Source of the DNA: an uncultured Collinsella sp. | GTDB taxonomy: Bacteria > Actinomycetota > Coriobacteriia > Coriobacteriales > Coriobacteriaceae | Assembly: GCA_905208635.1 (NCBI GenBank) | Contig: CAJLPX010000009.1 | Span: forward strand, 1-64,000 | Direction: 5' to 3' | DNA length: 64,000 nucleotides | In this document: positions 23,787 through 31,899 of the stretch, piece after piece | Layout of the letters: each line of letters starts with the position of its first letter | Position numbering within the stretch: the stretch's first letter is position 1 | Notes under the pieces: generated by a model | The model's input: only the letters and a program-made list of their open reading frames with translations | What the model was told of the DNA's origin: nothing | The model's database searches: none | Made by a program: the position numbers and the translations under genes

Positions 23787-25052
23787 ATGGAAAATGCAAA
23801 GTTAAAGAGCAGCAAGGTTTACGCATGGGTTCTCGTGATCGCGCTCGGCCTCATGTCTGCCGGTACGACCGGATCCTATAGCGTAATCGCTGGCTCCTTC
23901 GTCGCGCCCGTGTGCGAGGAGTTCGGATTTGACTACTCCATCTTCTCGTATTACTTCACTGCAACGCTCATTGGTCTTGCAGCGGCTCTTCCGTTTGTCG
24001 GAAAACTCATCCCCAAGGTTGTTGGCAAGTTTTGGCTCCCCGTCGTCGAGCTTATTCTGCTCGCCGCTGGCGCAGGCATGGCCTTCTACACCGAAGTCTG
24101 GATGTTCATCGCAGCTGGTGCTTTGATTGGCGTTTGCTTCGCCTTCACTACCGGCGTCGCCATGTCCGATGTTATTGACCAGTGGTTCAAAAAATCTGGC
24201 GGCCTGGCAATTGGTCTCGCTTGGGCAGTGAACTCGATTTACATGCTCATCATGAGTCCCGTCATCACCTCTGTCATTGAGGCTGCTGGCTGGAGGACTG
24301 GTTATCTGGTGCTCGCTGGCGTCTCCGCCGTGCTCATTCTTCCCGCTTCCATCCTGATTATCCGCTATAAGCCCCAGGACAAGGGCATGCTGCCCTATGG
24401 CTATGTCGAAGGCGAGACGGTCGCCGAGACCGAGGAGACGACCGAGGATAGTGCACGTGGCGTTAGCTACGCACGCGCTATTAAGTCGCCTGCATTCTTT
24501 TTCTGCATCGGCTTCCTCTGCCTCGTTCAGCTTACTTGCTGCATGAACCAGCTGTTCCCCACCTATGCCGCCGAGGTCGGCTTTAGCCCCATGGTGGGTG
24601 GCTTCATGGTTTCCGCCGCATCGCTGTTCGACCTGTTCCTCAACCCGATCGTCGGTACCACTTGCGATAAGTTTGGCAGCACCAAGGCCATTCTGAGCTG
24701 GCTCGCCGTCTCGATTCTCTCCTTTGTCATGCTCATGATGAGCAGCGGCAACTCGACGCTCAGCATTCTTGCTGCCGGTGTTAACGACGTCATGTACGTC
24801 ATCGCCGGCACCGCTCTGACCGTTTTGGTGATGGACGTCTTTGGCTCCCGTGACTTTGGTCGCATCTTCGCGCTCATCTGCTCCGTGGGCTATATCGTCG
24901 GCGCCTTTGGCATGCCCGTCATGATGAAGGTATACGAGCTTGTCGGCTCCTTCCAGGGCGTTTTCATCTTCTGTATTGCATGCAACGTCATCATCGGTCT
25001 GTTCTTGCTGCTGGCAAAGAAGACTGGTAAGAGCCTCTCTTGGGACGAATAG
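23787..25052 (+). CDS. MFS transporter, OFA type, copy 2
   Basis: A 421-residue, 12-helix carrier starting at the ATG at 23787; the ribosome site AGGAGCTG overlaps the carbamoyltransferase stop, so the genes are tightly coupled. It is a clear paralogue of the carrier at 19065: both have VIALGLMSAGTTG, DVIDQWF, LTCCMNQLFPTYA and GAFGMPVMMKVY at the same places. Being third in the deiminase operon, it likely imports the substrate or exchanges it for the product. Known agmatine/putrescine exchangers are of the APC type, not MFS, which makes this pairing unusual. A terminator follows at 25102. Confidence 0.9.
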   Translation: MENAKLKSSKVYAWVLVIALGLMSAGTTGSYSVIAGSFVAPVCEEFGFDYSIFSYYFTATLIGLAAALPFVGKLIPKVVGKFWLPVVELILLAAGAGMAFYTEVWMFIAAGALIGVCFAFTTGVAMSDVIDQWFKKSGGLAIGLAWAVNSIYMLIMSPVITSVIEAAGWRTGYLVLAGVSAVLILPASILIIRYKPQDKGMLPYGYVEGETVAETEETTEDSARGVSYARAIKSPAFFFCIGFLCLVQLTCCMNQLFPTYAAEVGFSPMVGGFMVSAASLFDLFLNPIVGTTCDKFGSTKAILSWLAVSILSFVMLMMSSGNSTLSILAAGVNDVMYVIAGTALTVLVMDVFGSRDFGRIFALICSVGYIVGAFGMPVMMKVYELVGSFQGVFIFCIACNVIIGLFLLLAKKTGKSLSWDE

Positions 25053-25101
25053 TTCGATTCGTCTTAGTCATACGCTGTAGGAGTTAATCTGCAGCAGCTT
25101 T

Positions 25102-25132
25102 AGGGCATCGGCTAACGCCGGTGCCCTTTTTC
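25102..25132 (+). terminator. Intrinsic terminator of the deiminase operon
   Basis: AGGGCATCGGC pairs with GCCGGTGCCCT around TAAC, followed by a run of T. It lies 50 bases after the stop of the second carrier. Confidence 0.88.
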
Positions 25133-25137
25133 ATGGA

Positions 25138-25168
25138 ATGTGACAAAGGGACAGTCCCTTTGTCACAT
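25138..25168. repeat. Dispersed palindrome, TGTGACA subfamily
   Basis: Palindrome of arms ATGTGACAAAGGGAC / GTCCCTTTGTCACAT with one central base. It lies between convergent genes, 7 bases beyond the stop of the gene at 25176. Confidence 0.95.
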
Positions 25169-25175
25169 TGGGCGC

Positions 25176-26309
25176 CTAGCTCGTTTTGCCCACCAACGTG
25201 ATACGGATGCTTGGATGGGTGTACTCGTCAAACTCGTCCTCGGGCTCCGTGTCAAACGAATAGTACGTTTTGATGGGGTTGTCACTCGTCCTGATGGAGA
25301 TTCTCTCGTAGAGCGAACCGTTCAAAAAAGCCTGCCTAAACTCTTCGGGGAGCTTTTGCGGTGCTAGGAGCTCGGGACTCATGGTCTTGACGTCTACGGT
25401 TTGGACGACAGAGGAAAGTTCGTCCAAGTCGAGCTCGATGCGGGCGAGGTTGTCCTCAAGGCTCGCGTCGGGGTCGATCTCTGCTATGTAACTCACTTCC
25501 TTGAGCGTTCCCTTGTTGTCAAAGTCCAGATACGTATAGGTCTTCTGGGCGTCGGAGTCGCCTTCGTGCAGATAGCCGCGGACATGATAGCCGTAATCTT
25601 GATATCGCTCGTAGGGGTCATCGGCGGACACGTACTCGCATGCGGGCTCTAGCGTCTTGCGGGCGATGGCGATCTGCTCGGCCGCGGCCGCGGCATTCTC
25701 CTGCATCTCGATGTTTCCCTGTGCCAGCTGCGGGATATAAGCACCGCACACGATTGCGAGGGGCAGCGCCACAAGTGCGATGATCCACTTTTTTGCACGG
25801 GGGATAGGCACGCTATAGGCCTCCGCCATGGCCTTTGCGTTGGCATAGCTTTCGGTAAGTACGTCCGCTGCGGTGGCGACGGCGCCTACGGCAGCGGCGA
25901 CTTCTGCCGCGCCGCCCAGGTTGCGCACGGTCGCGTTATCGCTGTTCTTAAGCAGGCGCGCGGCAGCCTGCGTACCGATAACGCCTGCGATTTGTGCCGA
26001 GCGGTCTTTCTCGGTCTGCTCGACGACGAGTCGGTGCTGCATTTCCTTCCACTGCTTGCCGCGCATGCCAAAGCGCGGCGCGAGCGCGCAGTAGCAGAAT
26101 ATGACGAGCTCGATGGCAGTGAGCGCCAAGGCGGTCATCATGCCCGTCTCTTGGAAGCCTTCGTGATGGAAGACGATATCGTCGATCATTTCGAAGGGAA
26201 TGATCAAAAAAGGCAGCACGAACGCCATGGCAAGCGCTGCACCGGCAATCTTGGGATAGATGCAGTATCGCTGGATACGCTTGCGTTCTTGTTCGGAAAT
26301 TGTTGCCAT
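25176..26309 (-). CDS. Membrane protein of unknown function
   Basis: A 377-residue protein starting at the ATG at 26309 (AAGGACC just before it). Two TM helices near residues 20-45 and 55-80 form a hairpin. A helical, Ala-rich cytoplasmic stretch (AAEVAAAVGAVATAADVLTE) follows, then a third TM near 175-195 and an external domain of about 180 residues that ends the protein. The external part is beta-rich with an acidic surface (EIDPDASLEDN). I do not recognise a family. It is second in an operon after the DUF3592-like gene (63-base gap), and the same GGACCAGCC leader is seen before the small membrane protein at 52418. Confidence 0.7.
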   Translation of the reverse strand: MATISEQERKRIQRYCIYPKIAGAALAMAFVLPFLIIPFEMIDDIVFHHEGFQETGMMTALALTAIELVIFCYCALAPRFGMRGKQWKEMQHRLVVEQTEKDRSAQIAGVIGTQAAARLLKNSDNATVRNLGGAAEVAAAVGAVATAADVLTESYANAKAMAEAYSVPIPRAKKWIIALVALPLAIVCGAYIPQLAQGNIEMQENAAAAAEQIAIARKTLEPACEYVSADDPYERYQDYGYHVRGYLHEGDSDAQKTYTYLDFDNKGTLKEVSYIAEIDPDASLEDNLARIELDLDELSSVVQTVDVKTMSPELLAPQKLPEEFRQAFLNGSLYERISIRTSDNPIKTYYSFDTEPEDEFDEYTHPSIRITLVGKTS

Positions 26310-26372
26310 GGCTGGTCCTTGGTGTCGTAACGGTCGTTGCGGCGCATGGGGCGCGGGGCGCATCAGTTTGAG

Positions 26373-26900
26373 CTAGCGCTGGATAAGAACATAGAGCAAG
26401 ATGCTCATCGCGATGAGCAAGAAGCCTGCGATGTTAAACATCAGTGTGGCAAAGTTGCCCACGATGGGGCGTTCGACATAGCTTTTGTCTGGGTTGCTGG
26501 GGTTGTAGTACACGGTCATTTGGCTACCGAGGGGCCAAAGCTGCTCCGCGAGGGTGCCTAGGCGGGCGATGGGGCCTGTCTGCACGTGCAGCCAGCCCTT
26601 GGCGTCTTCGTAGGCGGTGGCTTGCGTGCGGATGGGGAGTCCCGACAAGCTTTTGGTCTTTATGCCACGGAATTGTTTTTTCGCGCGGTATTGCGTGCCG
26701 TCGACGGCGTATTCCAAAACGGGATACATCCTGCCTTCGCCCATAAAGCGATGGTCGATGACCGTTCCCATGGTCACGGCGGTACAGGCCTTGGCTTTCT
26801 TGCGAGCGGCGGCTTTCATGAGCGCGCTCACTCCGATAAGCAGGATGCCGATGCCCCCAACCAAGATGAGCGCGAGCAGGGATATCTGCGACGTGGTCAC
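26373..26900 (-). CDS. DUF3592-like membrane protein
   Basis: A 175-residue protein: TM helix near residues 8-28, a beta-rich extracytoplasmic domain with YPVLEYAVDGTQYRAK, and VYYNPSNPDKSYVE before a second TM near 150-172. The Y-N-P-x-N-P signature and the two-helix layout match DUF3592, whose role is unknown. It heads a two-gene operon with the protein at 25176. The divergent region in front of it is filled with repeats. Confidence 0.75.
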   Translation of the reverse strand: MTTSQISLLALILVGGIGILLIGVSALMKAAARKKAKACTAVTMGTVIDHRFMGEGRMYPVLEYAVDGTQYRAKKQFRGIKTKSLSGLPIRTQATAYEDAKGWLHVQTGPIARLGTLAEQLWPLGSQMTVYYNPSNPDKSYVERPIVGNFATLMFNIAGFLLIAMSILLYVLIQR

Positions 26901-26992
26901 GGCGTTCTCCTTTGGCGCGATACCGTCATATGTGACCCAGTATAGAGAATCCCGCCATCGATGAGCTATTGCGGGGGGGGGGTCAATTCTGA

Positions 26993-27023
26993 ATGTGACA
27001 AATGGACTGTTCCTTTGTCACAT
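26993..27023. repeat. Dispersed palindrome, TGTGACA subfamily
   Basis: ATGTGACAAATGGACTG followed by TTCCTTTGTCACAT: the standard outer stem with a slightly altered core. Confidence 0.9.
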
Positions 27024-27037
27024 CGGGGACTGCGGAA

Positions 27038-27223
27038 TCGAGGTCTAATACTTTTCCCGAGAAGTGAACGAGTGAAAACGGACTCCCGAAGCATCGACAC
27101 TTTTGGCGTGCAATTTCCTGCGGTTTTGCCAGTCAAATCCTGCGGTTTTGACGCCTAAAAATGTCAATGCTTCGGGGGTCCAAATAGAGCCGTTCACTTC
27201 TCGGGAAAAGTATTAGACCTCGA
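27038..27223. repeat. 186-bp hairpin-forming element
   Basis: The outer arms are perfect 33-base inverted copies (27038-27070 and 27191-27223), beginning TCGAGGTCTAATACTTTT. The inner arms are imperfect but clear, sharing CCCGAAGCAT and a GGCGT block. The loop carries a direct repeat, TCCTGCGGTTTTG (near 27116 and 27138). It does not code. It could be a MITE-like element or a structured RNA. Confidence 0.85.
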
Positions 27224-27277
27224 AATATGGGCGGCGTTCGCGAACGGCAACTAGCTTGCGTCCGGTAGCCGGCACTT

Positions 27278-27304
27278 GGGGCAAAGGGACTGCCCTTTTG
27301 CCCC
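27278..27304. repeat. Dispersed palindrome, GGGGCA subfamily
   Basis: GGGGCAAAGGGAC then TGCCCTTTTGCCCC: the same core as the TGTGACA elements but with outer stem GGGGCA/TGCCCC. Confidence 0.85.
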
Positions 27305-27388
27305 TTCACCATTGCATCGTATCTGGTGTGGAAAAAATATCGCCTGCGTTCTCGCGCCTGCGAAGAGTTCCTGAACCGCTTGAATGGG

Positions 27389-27419
27389 ATGTGACAAAGG
27401 GACTGTCCCTTTGTCACAT
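27389..27419. repeat. Dispersed palindrome, TGTGACA subfamily
   Basis: Full copy ending 14 bases before the first start codon of dus, inside its leader, so the dus mRNA could begin with or contain this hairpin. Confidence 0.95.
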
Positions 27420-27433
27420 TGATTTGAGAGTGG

Positions 27434-28396
27434 ATGTTGATGAATTTATCGCTGGCCCCTATGGAGGGGATTACCGGGCATGTGTTCCGTCGCGTGCATG
27501 CGGAGTGCTTTGGCGCGCTCGATTGTTATTACACGCCGTTTTTGCCGCCGCCGCGGGTGGGCAACCGCTTTGGTGGCAAGGCGTTTAAAGAGGTCGATCC
27601 TGCCAATAACCAGGGGCTTAACGTAGTACCTCAGCTGATGTCCAAGAATGCGGACGAGTTTGTGTGGGCGGCGCAGGTGCTCGCCGAGATGGGGTACCGC
27701 GAGGTCAATCTCAACCTTGGCTGCCCCTCGGGTACGGTTGTTGCCAAAGGCAAGGGTTCGGGCTTTCTGCGCAACCTGGATGAGCTCGAGGTGTTCTTGA
27801 GCGACGTGTGCGAACGCTCACCCTTGCCGGTGTCGGTCAAGACCAGGCTGGGGTTGGAAAGCGATGACGAGTACGAACGCGTGCTCGACCTCTATTGCCG
27901 CATGCCGCTGGCAGAGCTGATCGTGCATCCGCGCGTGCAAAAGGACCGTTATACGGGCTCGCCGCGTAAAGAGTTTTACGGCGAGACGTTGGAGCGGGCG
28001 CCGTTTCCCGTGGCCTATAACGGCGACATCTTTGATCTTGAGGACATGGATGCGCTGGTGGGGGCCTATCCCGGAACACGCCACGTAATGTTGGGGCGCG
28101 GCTTGCTCGCGAACCCCGCGCTGGCTCGCATGGTTAAGGGCGGCCCTGCCGCCACGGCTGCCGAGTTGCAGCGCTTCCACGACACGCTGTTTGCGGCCTA
28201 TGCGGACGAGATTGGGGGCAACGCGGTCTTTCGCATGAAGGAATGGTGGTTCTACGCCAAATGTGCCTTCGCCGATCCCGCTACCGTGCACAAGCTCGTG
28301 CGCAAGACCAAAAAGGTCGACGAATACCGCGCCGCCGTCGAGCGCGTCTTTCGCGAGCAGCCGCTCGCGCCTGTTGCCCGCTTTTGTGGCTACTAG
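27434..28396 (+). CDS. tRNA-dihydrouridine synthase
   Basis: A 320-residue flavoenzyme that reduces uridine to dihydrouridine in the tRNA D-loop. Motifs: LAPMEGITGHVFR at the start, VNLNLGCPSGTVVAKGKGSG with the catalytic Cys, PVSVKTRLG, LIVHPRVQKDRYTG and YNGDIFD (FMN and substrate sites). The length is normal for bacterial Dus. Two in-frame ATG codons (27434 and 27440) are possible and neither has a strong ribosome site. The stop codon TAG lies within the outer stem of a dispersed palindrome (28393), so the natural end may have been replaced by the repeat. Confidence 0.93.
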   Translation: MLMNLSLAPMEGITGHVFRRVHAECFGALDCYYTPFLPPPRVGNRFGGKAFKEVDPANNQGLNVVPQLMSKNADEFVWAAQVLAEMGYREVNLNLGCPSGTVVAKGKGSGFLRNLDELEVFLSDVCERSPLPVSVKTRLGLESDDEYERVLDLYCRMPLAELIVHPRVQKDRYTGSPRKEFYGETLERAPFPVAYNGDIFDLEDMDALVGAYPGTRHVMLGRGLLANPALARMVKGGPAATAAELQRFHDTLFAAYADEIGGNAVFRMKEWWFYAKCAFADPATVHKLVRKTKKVDEYRAAVERVFREQPLAPVARFCGY

Positions 28397-28450
28397 TCGT
28401 TGGGGACGTTCTTTAACGACTAGTCATTCAAGAACGTCCCCAATGACTAG
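28393..28450. repeat. Palindromic element, TAGTC subfamily, at the dus stop codon
   Basis: Arms CTAGTCGTTGGGGACGTTCT (28393-28412) and its complement (28431-28450, one mismatch), with an inner copy of GACTAGTC. The core GGGGACGTTC is shared with the other dispersed palindromes. The TAG stop of dus (28394-28396) is part of the left arm. Confidence 0.9.
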
Positions 28451-28460
28451 ATTGAAAAGC

Positions 28461-28515
28461 TGTACGCCAGCATCCAAAGATGTCGAAAAATGTCGACTTT
28501 GGATGCTGACGTACA
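28461..28515. repeat. Second hairpin of a different type
   Basis: Arms TGTACGCCAGCATCCAAAG (28461-28479) and its complement (28497-28515), 18 of 19 matching. The loop holds a direct repeat, ATGTCGA. Sequence unlike the GGGAC family. Confidence 0.85.
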
Positions 28516-28567
28516 TGTTTGGTTCGTATGGGTTTGTGCGTTGGGGCCGGCCGACCGCAATAGAACG

Positions 28568-28813
28568 CTAGAGCAAATTCTCCTGCACCCACGCGATGAT
28601 GTCGCCCGACTCGTAGAGCGGCGCGCCGTCAATGAACAGGCAGGGAACCTGGCGCTTGCCGCCGACGGCGATGAGCGTCTGCTCGGCATCGGGGTCGGTC
28701 GAGATATTGCGCTCGGGGATGGTCACGCCGTTATCGGCCAAAAAGCGCTTGACCTTTATGCAATACGGGCAGCCGGTCATAACGTACAGCTCGAGCTTGT
28801 GATCAGTAGCCAT
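28568..28813 (-). CDS. Glutaredoxin
   Basis: An 81-residue thioredoxin-fold protein with the dithiol site C15-P-Y-C18 in YVMTGCPYCIKVKRFL, the cis-proline in RQVPCLFIDG and the C-terminal GDIIAWVQE helix. The ATG at 28813 follows GGAGACCT. The size matches classical bacterial glutaredoxins that reduce disulfides or ribonucleotide reductase. Whether the cell has glutathione is not shown here; in many Gram-positive anaerobes such proteins use other thiols. It lies 51 bases after the XRE/TipAS gene on the same strand and could be co-transcribed. Confidence 0.92.
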   Translation of the reverse strand: MATDHKLELYVMTGCPYCIKVKRFLADNGVTIPERNISTDPDAEQTLIAVGGKRQVPCLFIDGAPLYESGDIIAWVQENLL

Positions 28814-28864
28814 AGGTCTCCAATCGGTTGAGGTTTCGATTGAGATACCCAATGCCGCCGCGGT

Positions 28865-29692
28865 CTATGCGCGAGTCAGCGATGACTCGATTGCCTGGAC
28901 CAGAAACGCCGTGGCTCCGGTGCCGCAGGGCTTGTCGTAGTAGTCAACAAAGCGCTGGTCGGCGAGGTAGCCGTGGGCGAGCCCCAGGTATGCCTCGTCT
29001 TGGGGTTCGCTTCCCCAGTTGAGGCCAATCCAACGACGATGCATCGCAACAAGTTTTTGGGCCTTTCTGCTCTTTGGATCGCCGTCGCCCATGGCAATCG
29101 AGAGCTGACCCAGAATGGCACGCTCGAGTTCCTTCATGTCGTTCCATGTCTGGGGATCCATGTCCAGTAACGTTTCGTTTGCTGCATCGATAGCCTCATC
29201 GCCATAGCGCGCCCGTGCCTCGGCGCCGTAGCGCTCCTCGTTTTCCTGCACGGTACGCCAGCGCTCCAGTTGCGGCAGCACGGCACCCATGAGCGAGACT
29301 GCCTCGTCGAGCGACATGCCGGTGTTTTGCGCCAGACGCGGAGCGCAGTCCTCGATCATTGCCTCCATCGTGGTCTCGTAGGTGTACTTGCCGTGGTCGT
29401 AGCACCACTTGCAGTAATGGTCGGTCGTTGCGCCGTGAGCATCGGTACCGCAGTCGTCGGGCGTGAGTATCATGCCGCAGCTCTGACAATAGTACTCGGG
29501 CATTTCGAGCAGATGAGACAGTGGCTCGCCGGTCACGGCGGCAATGAGCTTCATCATGTCGATGCCCGGTGTGACCTCGCCGCGCTCCCAACGGCTGACG
29601 GCTTGGCGTGTGACGAAGAGCTTGGCGGCGAGCTGCTCCTGAGTTAGGTGATGGGCGCGACGGACAGCAATGAGCTTTTCTGCGAAGGCCAT
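28865..29692 (-). CDS. XRE regulator with zinc ribbon and TipAS-like C-terminal domain
   Basis: A 275-residue, three-part protein. Residues 5-60 are an XRE helix-turn-helix (RRAHHLTQEQLAAKL, then VTRQAVSRWERG). Residues 67-105 are a zinc ribbon: YYCQSCGMIL, later DHYCKWCYDHGKYTYE. Residues 150-275 resemble the TipAS antibiotic-recognition domain found after MerR domains in TipA-like regulators (LVAMHRRWIGLNWG, then YLADQRFVDYYDKPCGTGATAFLVQAI in two halves). The ATG at 29692 has AAAGGAG 5 bases before it. The combination suggests a drug- or metabolite-responsive regulator. The glutaredoxin gene downstream may belong to its operon. It is divergent from trmO. Confidence 0.85.
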   Translation of the reverse strand: MAFAEKLIAVRRAHHLTQEQLAAKLFVTRQAVSRWERGEVTPGIDMMKLIAAVTGEPLSHLLEMPEYYCQSCGMILTPDDCGTDAHGATTDHYCKWCYDHGKYTYETTMEAMIEDCAPRLAQNTGMSLDEAVSLMGAVLPQLERWRTVQENEERYGAEARARYGDEAIDAANETLLDMDPQTWNDMKELERAILGQLSIAMGDGDPKSRKAQKLVAMHRRWIGLNWGSEPQDEAYLGLAHGYLADQRFVDYYDKPCGTGATAFLVQAIESSLTRA

Positions 29693-29834
29693 AGCGGCTC
29701 CTTTCTGCTGGTTGATGGCTTTAAGCATACGCGGCGGCAGACGCCCTTCCAAGCAACCGTTGGTTGCACGACGGGGGACCGCGACAAAGAATTGCGCACG
29801 ACGCCTCACACCTTCATGCCGTACAATGACCGGC

Positions 29835-30572
29835 ATGGAACCTATTGCACACATACATACCGACCTGCCGCAGAAGTTCGGCATCCCACGCAACAGCTTT
29901 TTGGCGCCCCATCTGCAGGGGCGCATCGTCTTTGAGCCGGAATTTGCCTCCAACGCTGCAGTTGAGGGTCTGGACTCCTTCTCTCACCTATGGCTGCTAT
30001 GGTGCTTCGAAAACGGAACGCCCGGTGGCACGGCTAAGGACATAGCCGCCGATGCCAAAACGCAGGACAGGTCCGGCACCAACGCAAAATGGTCGAAAAC
30101 CGTGCGCCCGCCGCGTCTGGGTGGAGCCGAGCGTGTGGGCGTGTTTGCCACACGCAGTCCGTTTCGCCCTAATCCCATCGGGCTCACCTGCGTCAAGCTC
30201 AGCCGTGTTGAGCTCACCGATGATGGCCCGATCATCCATATACTGGGGGCCGACCTGCGCGACGGCACGCCCATCTACGACATCAAGCCCTACATTCCAT
30301 TTGCCGACTGTCACCCGGATGCGACGGGCGGCTGGATTGAGGACGCGCCGTGGCAAGAGCTCGATGTTGAGTTCCCACAAGCGCTGAAAGATATGGTCCC
30401 GCCTGCAAAGCTCCCCGGCTTGGTCGAGGTCCTTCGCCAAGATCCGCGCCGTGCGGGTAGCAAGCACGAGCCCAACCGCGTTTACCACTTGGCCTACGCC
30501 GGGCTCGACATATCGTTTACGGTCGACGGAACAAGGCTGACGGTAACCGCCATCAACGACGCGCAAGACTAA
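29835..30572 (+). CDS. trmO: tRNA t6A37 N6-methyltransferase TrmO (TsaA/YaeB family)
   Basis: A 245-residue UPF0066-family enzyme that uses SAM to methylate t6A at position 37 of threonine tRNA. Motifs: AHIHTDLPQKFGIPRNS at the start, LDSFSHLWLLWCF, VGVFATRSPFRPNPIGL (SAM binding) and GADLRDGTPIYDIKPY. The C-terminal YaeB_C-like tail is present. Two start codons are in frame, 29826 and 29835. Neither has a clear ribosome site, and a TACAAT box at 29822 suggests the message may be nearly leaderless. It stands alone between the XRE/TipAS gene and the PLP enzyme. Confidence 0.93.
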   Translation: MEPIAHIHTDLPQKFGIPRNSFLAPHLQGRIVFEPEFASNAAVEGLDSFSHLWLLWCFENGTPGGTAKDIAADAKTQDRSGTNAKWSKTVRPPRLGGAERVGVFATRSPFRPNPIGLTCVKLSRVELTDDGPIIHILGADLRDGTPIYDIKPYIPFADCHPDATGGWIEDAPWQELDVEFPQALKDMVPPAKLPGLVEVLRQDPRRAGSKHEPNRVYHLAYAGLDISFTVDGTRLTVTAINDAQD

Positions 30573-30684
30573 CCAGCCATTCGTCCGCACCCGTCAAATT
30601 AAGCGCCAAACCCCATGTCAAAACCGCCCACGCTGGTGGACAATAACGCCTACCGAAACAATCCGCTTTGCACGGGAGCTCAGC

Positions 30685-31899
30685 ATGAAATACGACTTTA
30701 CCTCGCTTATCGACCGCCACGGCATGGACGCCATCGCCGTTGACTCCTGGGGCGAGATCCCTGGCATGGCTCCGAACGCGCCCGACGAGGGCTTCGACCG
30801 CATCCCCATGTGGGTGGCGGACATGAATTTTGCCACGGTGCCCACGGTCCAGGAGCACATCATTCAGCGCGCCCAGCATCCCATGTTTGGCTATTTCGAT
30901 CCGCGCGACGAGTACTTCGACCGCATCATCGAATGGCAGAGCCGACGTAATGGCGTCGAGGGTCTGCTCCCGGAGCATATCGGCTACGAAAACGGCGTGC
31001 TGGGCGGTGTCGTGTCGACCCTGCGGGCGTATGTCCAGCCGGGCGATGCGGTGCTGGTCCACAGCCCTACCTACATCGGCTTTACCAAGTCCATCGAAGC
31101 CGCGGGCTATCGCATTGTCCACAGCCCGCTTAAGCTCGACGACCAGGGCGTGTGGCGCATGGACTTTGAGGACATGGAACGCAAGCTCACCCAAAACCAC
31201 ATCCACGCCGCGGTGTTCTGCTCGCCGCACAATCCTTGTGGCCGCGTATGGGAGCGCGACGAGATCGAGCGCGCCATGGACATCTATCGCCGGCACGATT
31301 GCGTGGTGATTTCGGACGAGATTTGGTCCGACATCATCTTGCCCGGTCACAAGCATATCCCGACGCAGTCGGTGAGCGAGGATGCCCGCATGCGCACGGT
31401 CGCCCTCTATGCGCCCAGCAAGACGTTTAACCTGGCGGGCCTGGTCGGCAGCTACCACATCATCTATAACGAGACGCTGCGCGACCGCGTGTGCGCCGTG
31501 TCCAATAAGACCCACTACAACGAGATGAATGTCCTTTCGATGCATGCGCTTATCGGCGCCTACCAGCCGCAGGGCTACGAGTGGCTCGATGAGCTCAACG
31601 AGGTTATCGAGGGCAACATTGACTACTTCTGCGATTACGTGGACGAGCATTTTGAGGGCGTGTCCTATTCGCGCCCGCAGGGCACCTATATGGTGTTCCT
31701 GGACTGCACGGAGTGGTGCTGCGTGCATGGGCACGATATTCAGTGGCTGCTCGACGAGGGGGCGCGTGTGGGCGTGGGCTATCAGGACGGCCGTCCATTC
31801 CATGGACCTTGCCACATTCGCGTGAATCTGGCGCTGCCGCTTTCGCGTGTAAGGGAGGCGTGCGACCGCTTGGACCGCTACGTTTTTAATGCACGGTAA
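30685..31899 (+). CDS. PLP-dependent aminotransferase / C-S lyase, MalY/PatB type
   Basis: A 404-residue fold-type I PLP enzyme. The start MKYDFTSLIDRHG and the motif IPMWVADMNFATVP are typical of MalY/PatB cystathionine beta-lyases. The Schiff-base lysine is K246 in YAPSKTFNLAGL, the cofactor aspartate is in VVISDEIWSDI, and the substrate arginine is in CHIRVNLALP near the C-terminus. Such enzymes cleave cystathionine or cysteine conjugates to thiols, pyruvate and ammonia. GGGAGCTCAGC precedes the ATG. A GC-rich stem-loop (31910-31951) lies after the gene but has no T-run. Confidence 0.93.
   Translation: MKYDFTSLIDRHGMDAIAVDSWGEIPGMAPNAPDEGFDRIPMWVADMNFATVPTVQEHIIQRAQHPMFGYFDPRDEYFDRIIEWQSRRNGVEGLLPEHIGYENGVLGGVVSTLRAYVQPGDAVLVHSPTYIGFTKSIEAAGYRIVHSPLKLDDQGVWRMDFEDMERKLTQNHIHAAVFCSPHNPCGRVWERDEIERAMDIYRRHDCVVISDEIWSDIILPGHKHIPTQSVSEDARMRTVALYAPSKTFNLAGLVGSYHIIYNETLRDRVCAVSNKTHYNEMNVLSMHALIGAYQPQGYEWLDELNEVIEGNIDYFCDYVDEHFEGVSYSRPQGTYMVFLDCTEWCCVHGHDIQWLLDEGARVGVGYQDGRPFHGPCHIRVNLALPLSRVREACDRLDRYVFNAR

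Larger units (their letters stand above)
26901..27433. other. Repeat-filled non-coding region between DUF3592 and dus genes
   Basis: A 533-base stretch with no credible gene. It holds a run of ten G (26973-26982), three short palindromes (26993, 27278, 27389) and one large hairpin (27038-27223). Open frames here are made of the repeats themselves. Promoters for the two divergent genes must lie within or beside the repeats, but no consensus box stands out. Confidence 0.8.

Noticed and set aside
27133..27417. An open frame on the minus strand reading MTKGQSLCHI at its start
   Set aside because: It is built from a dispersed palindrome and the large hairpin; no ribosome site or independent coding signal.
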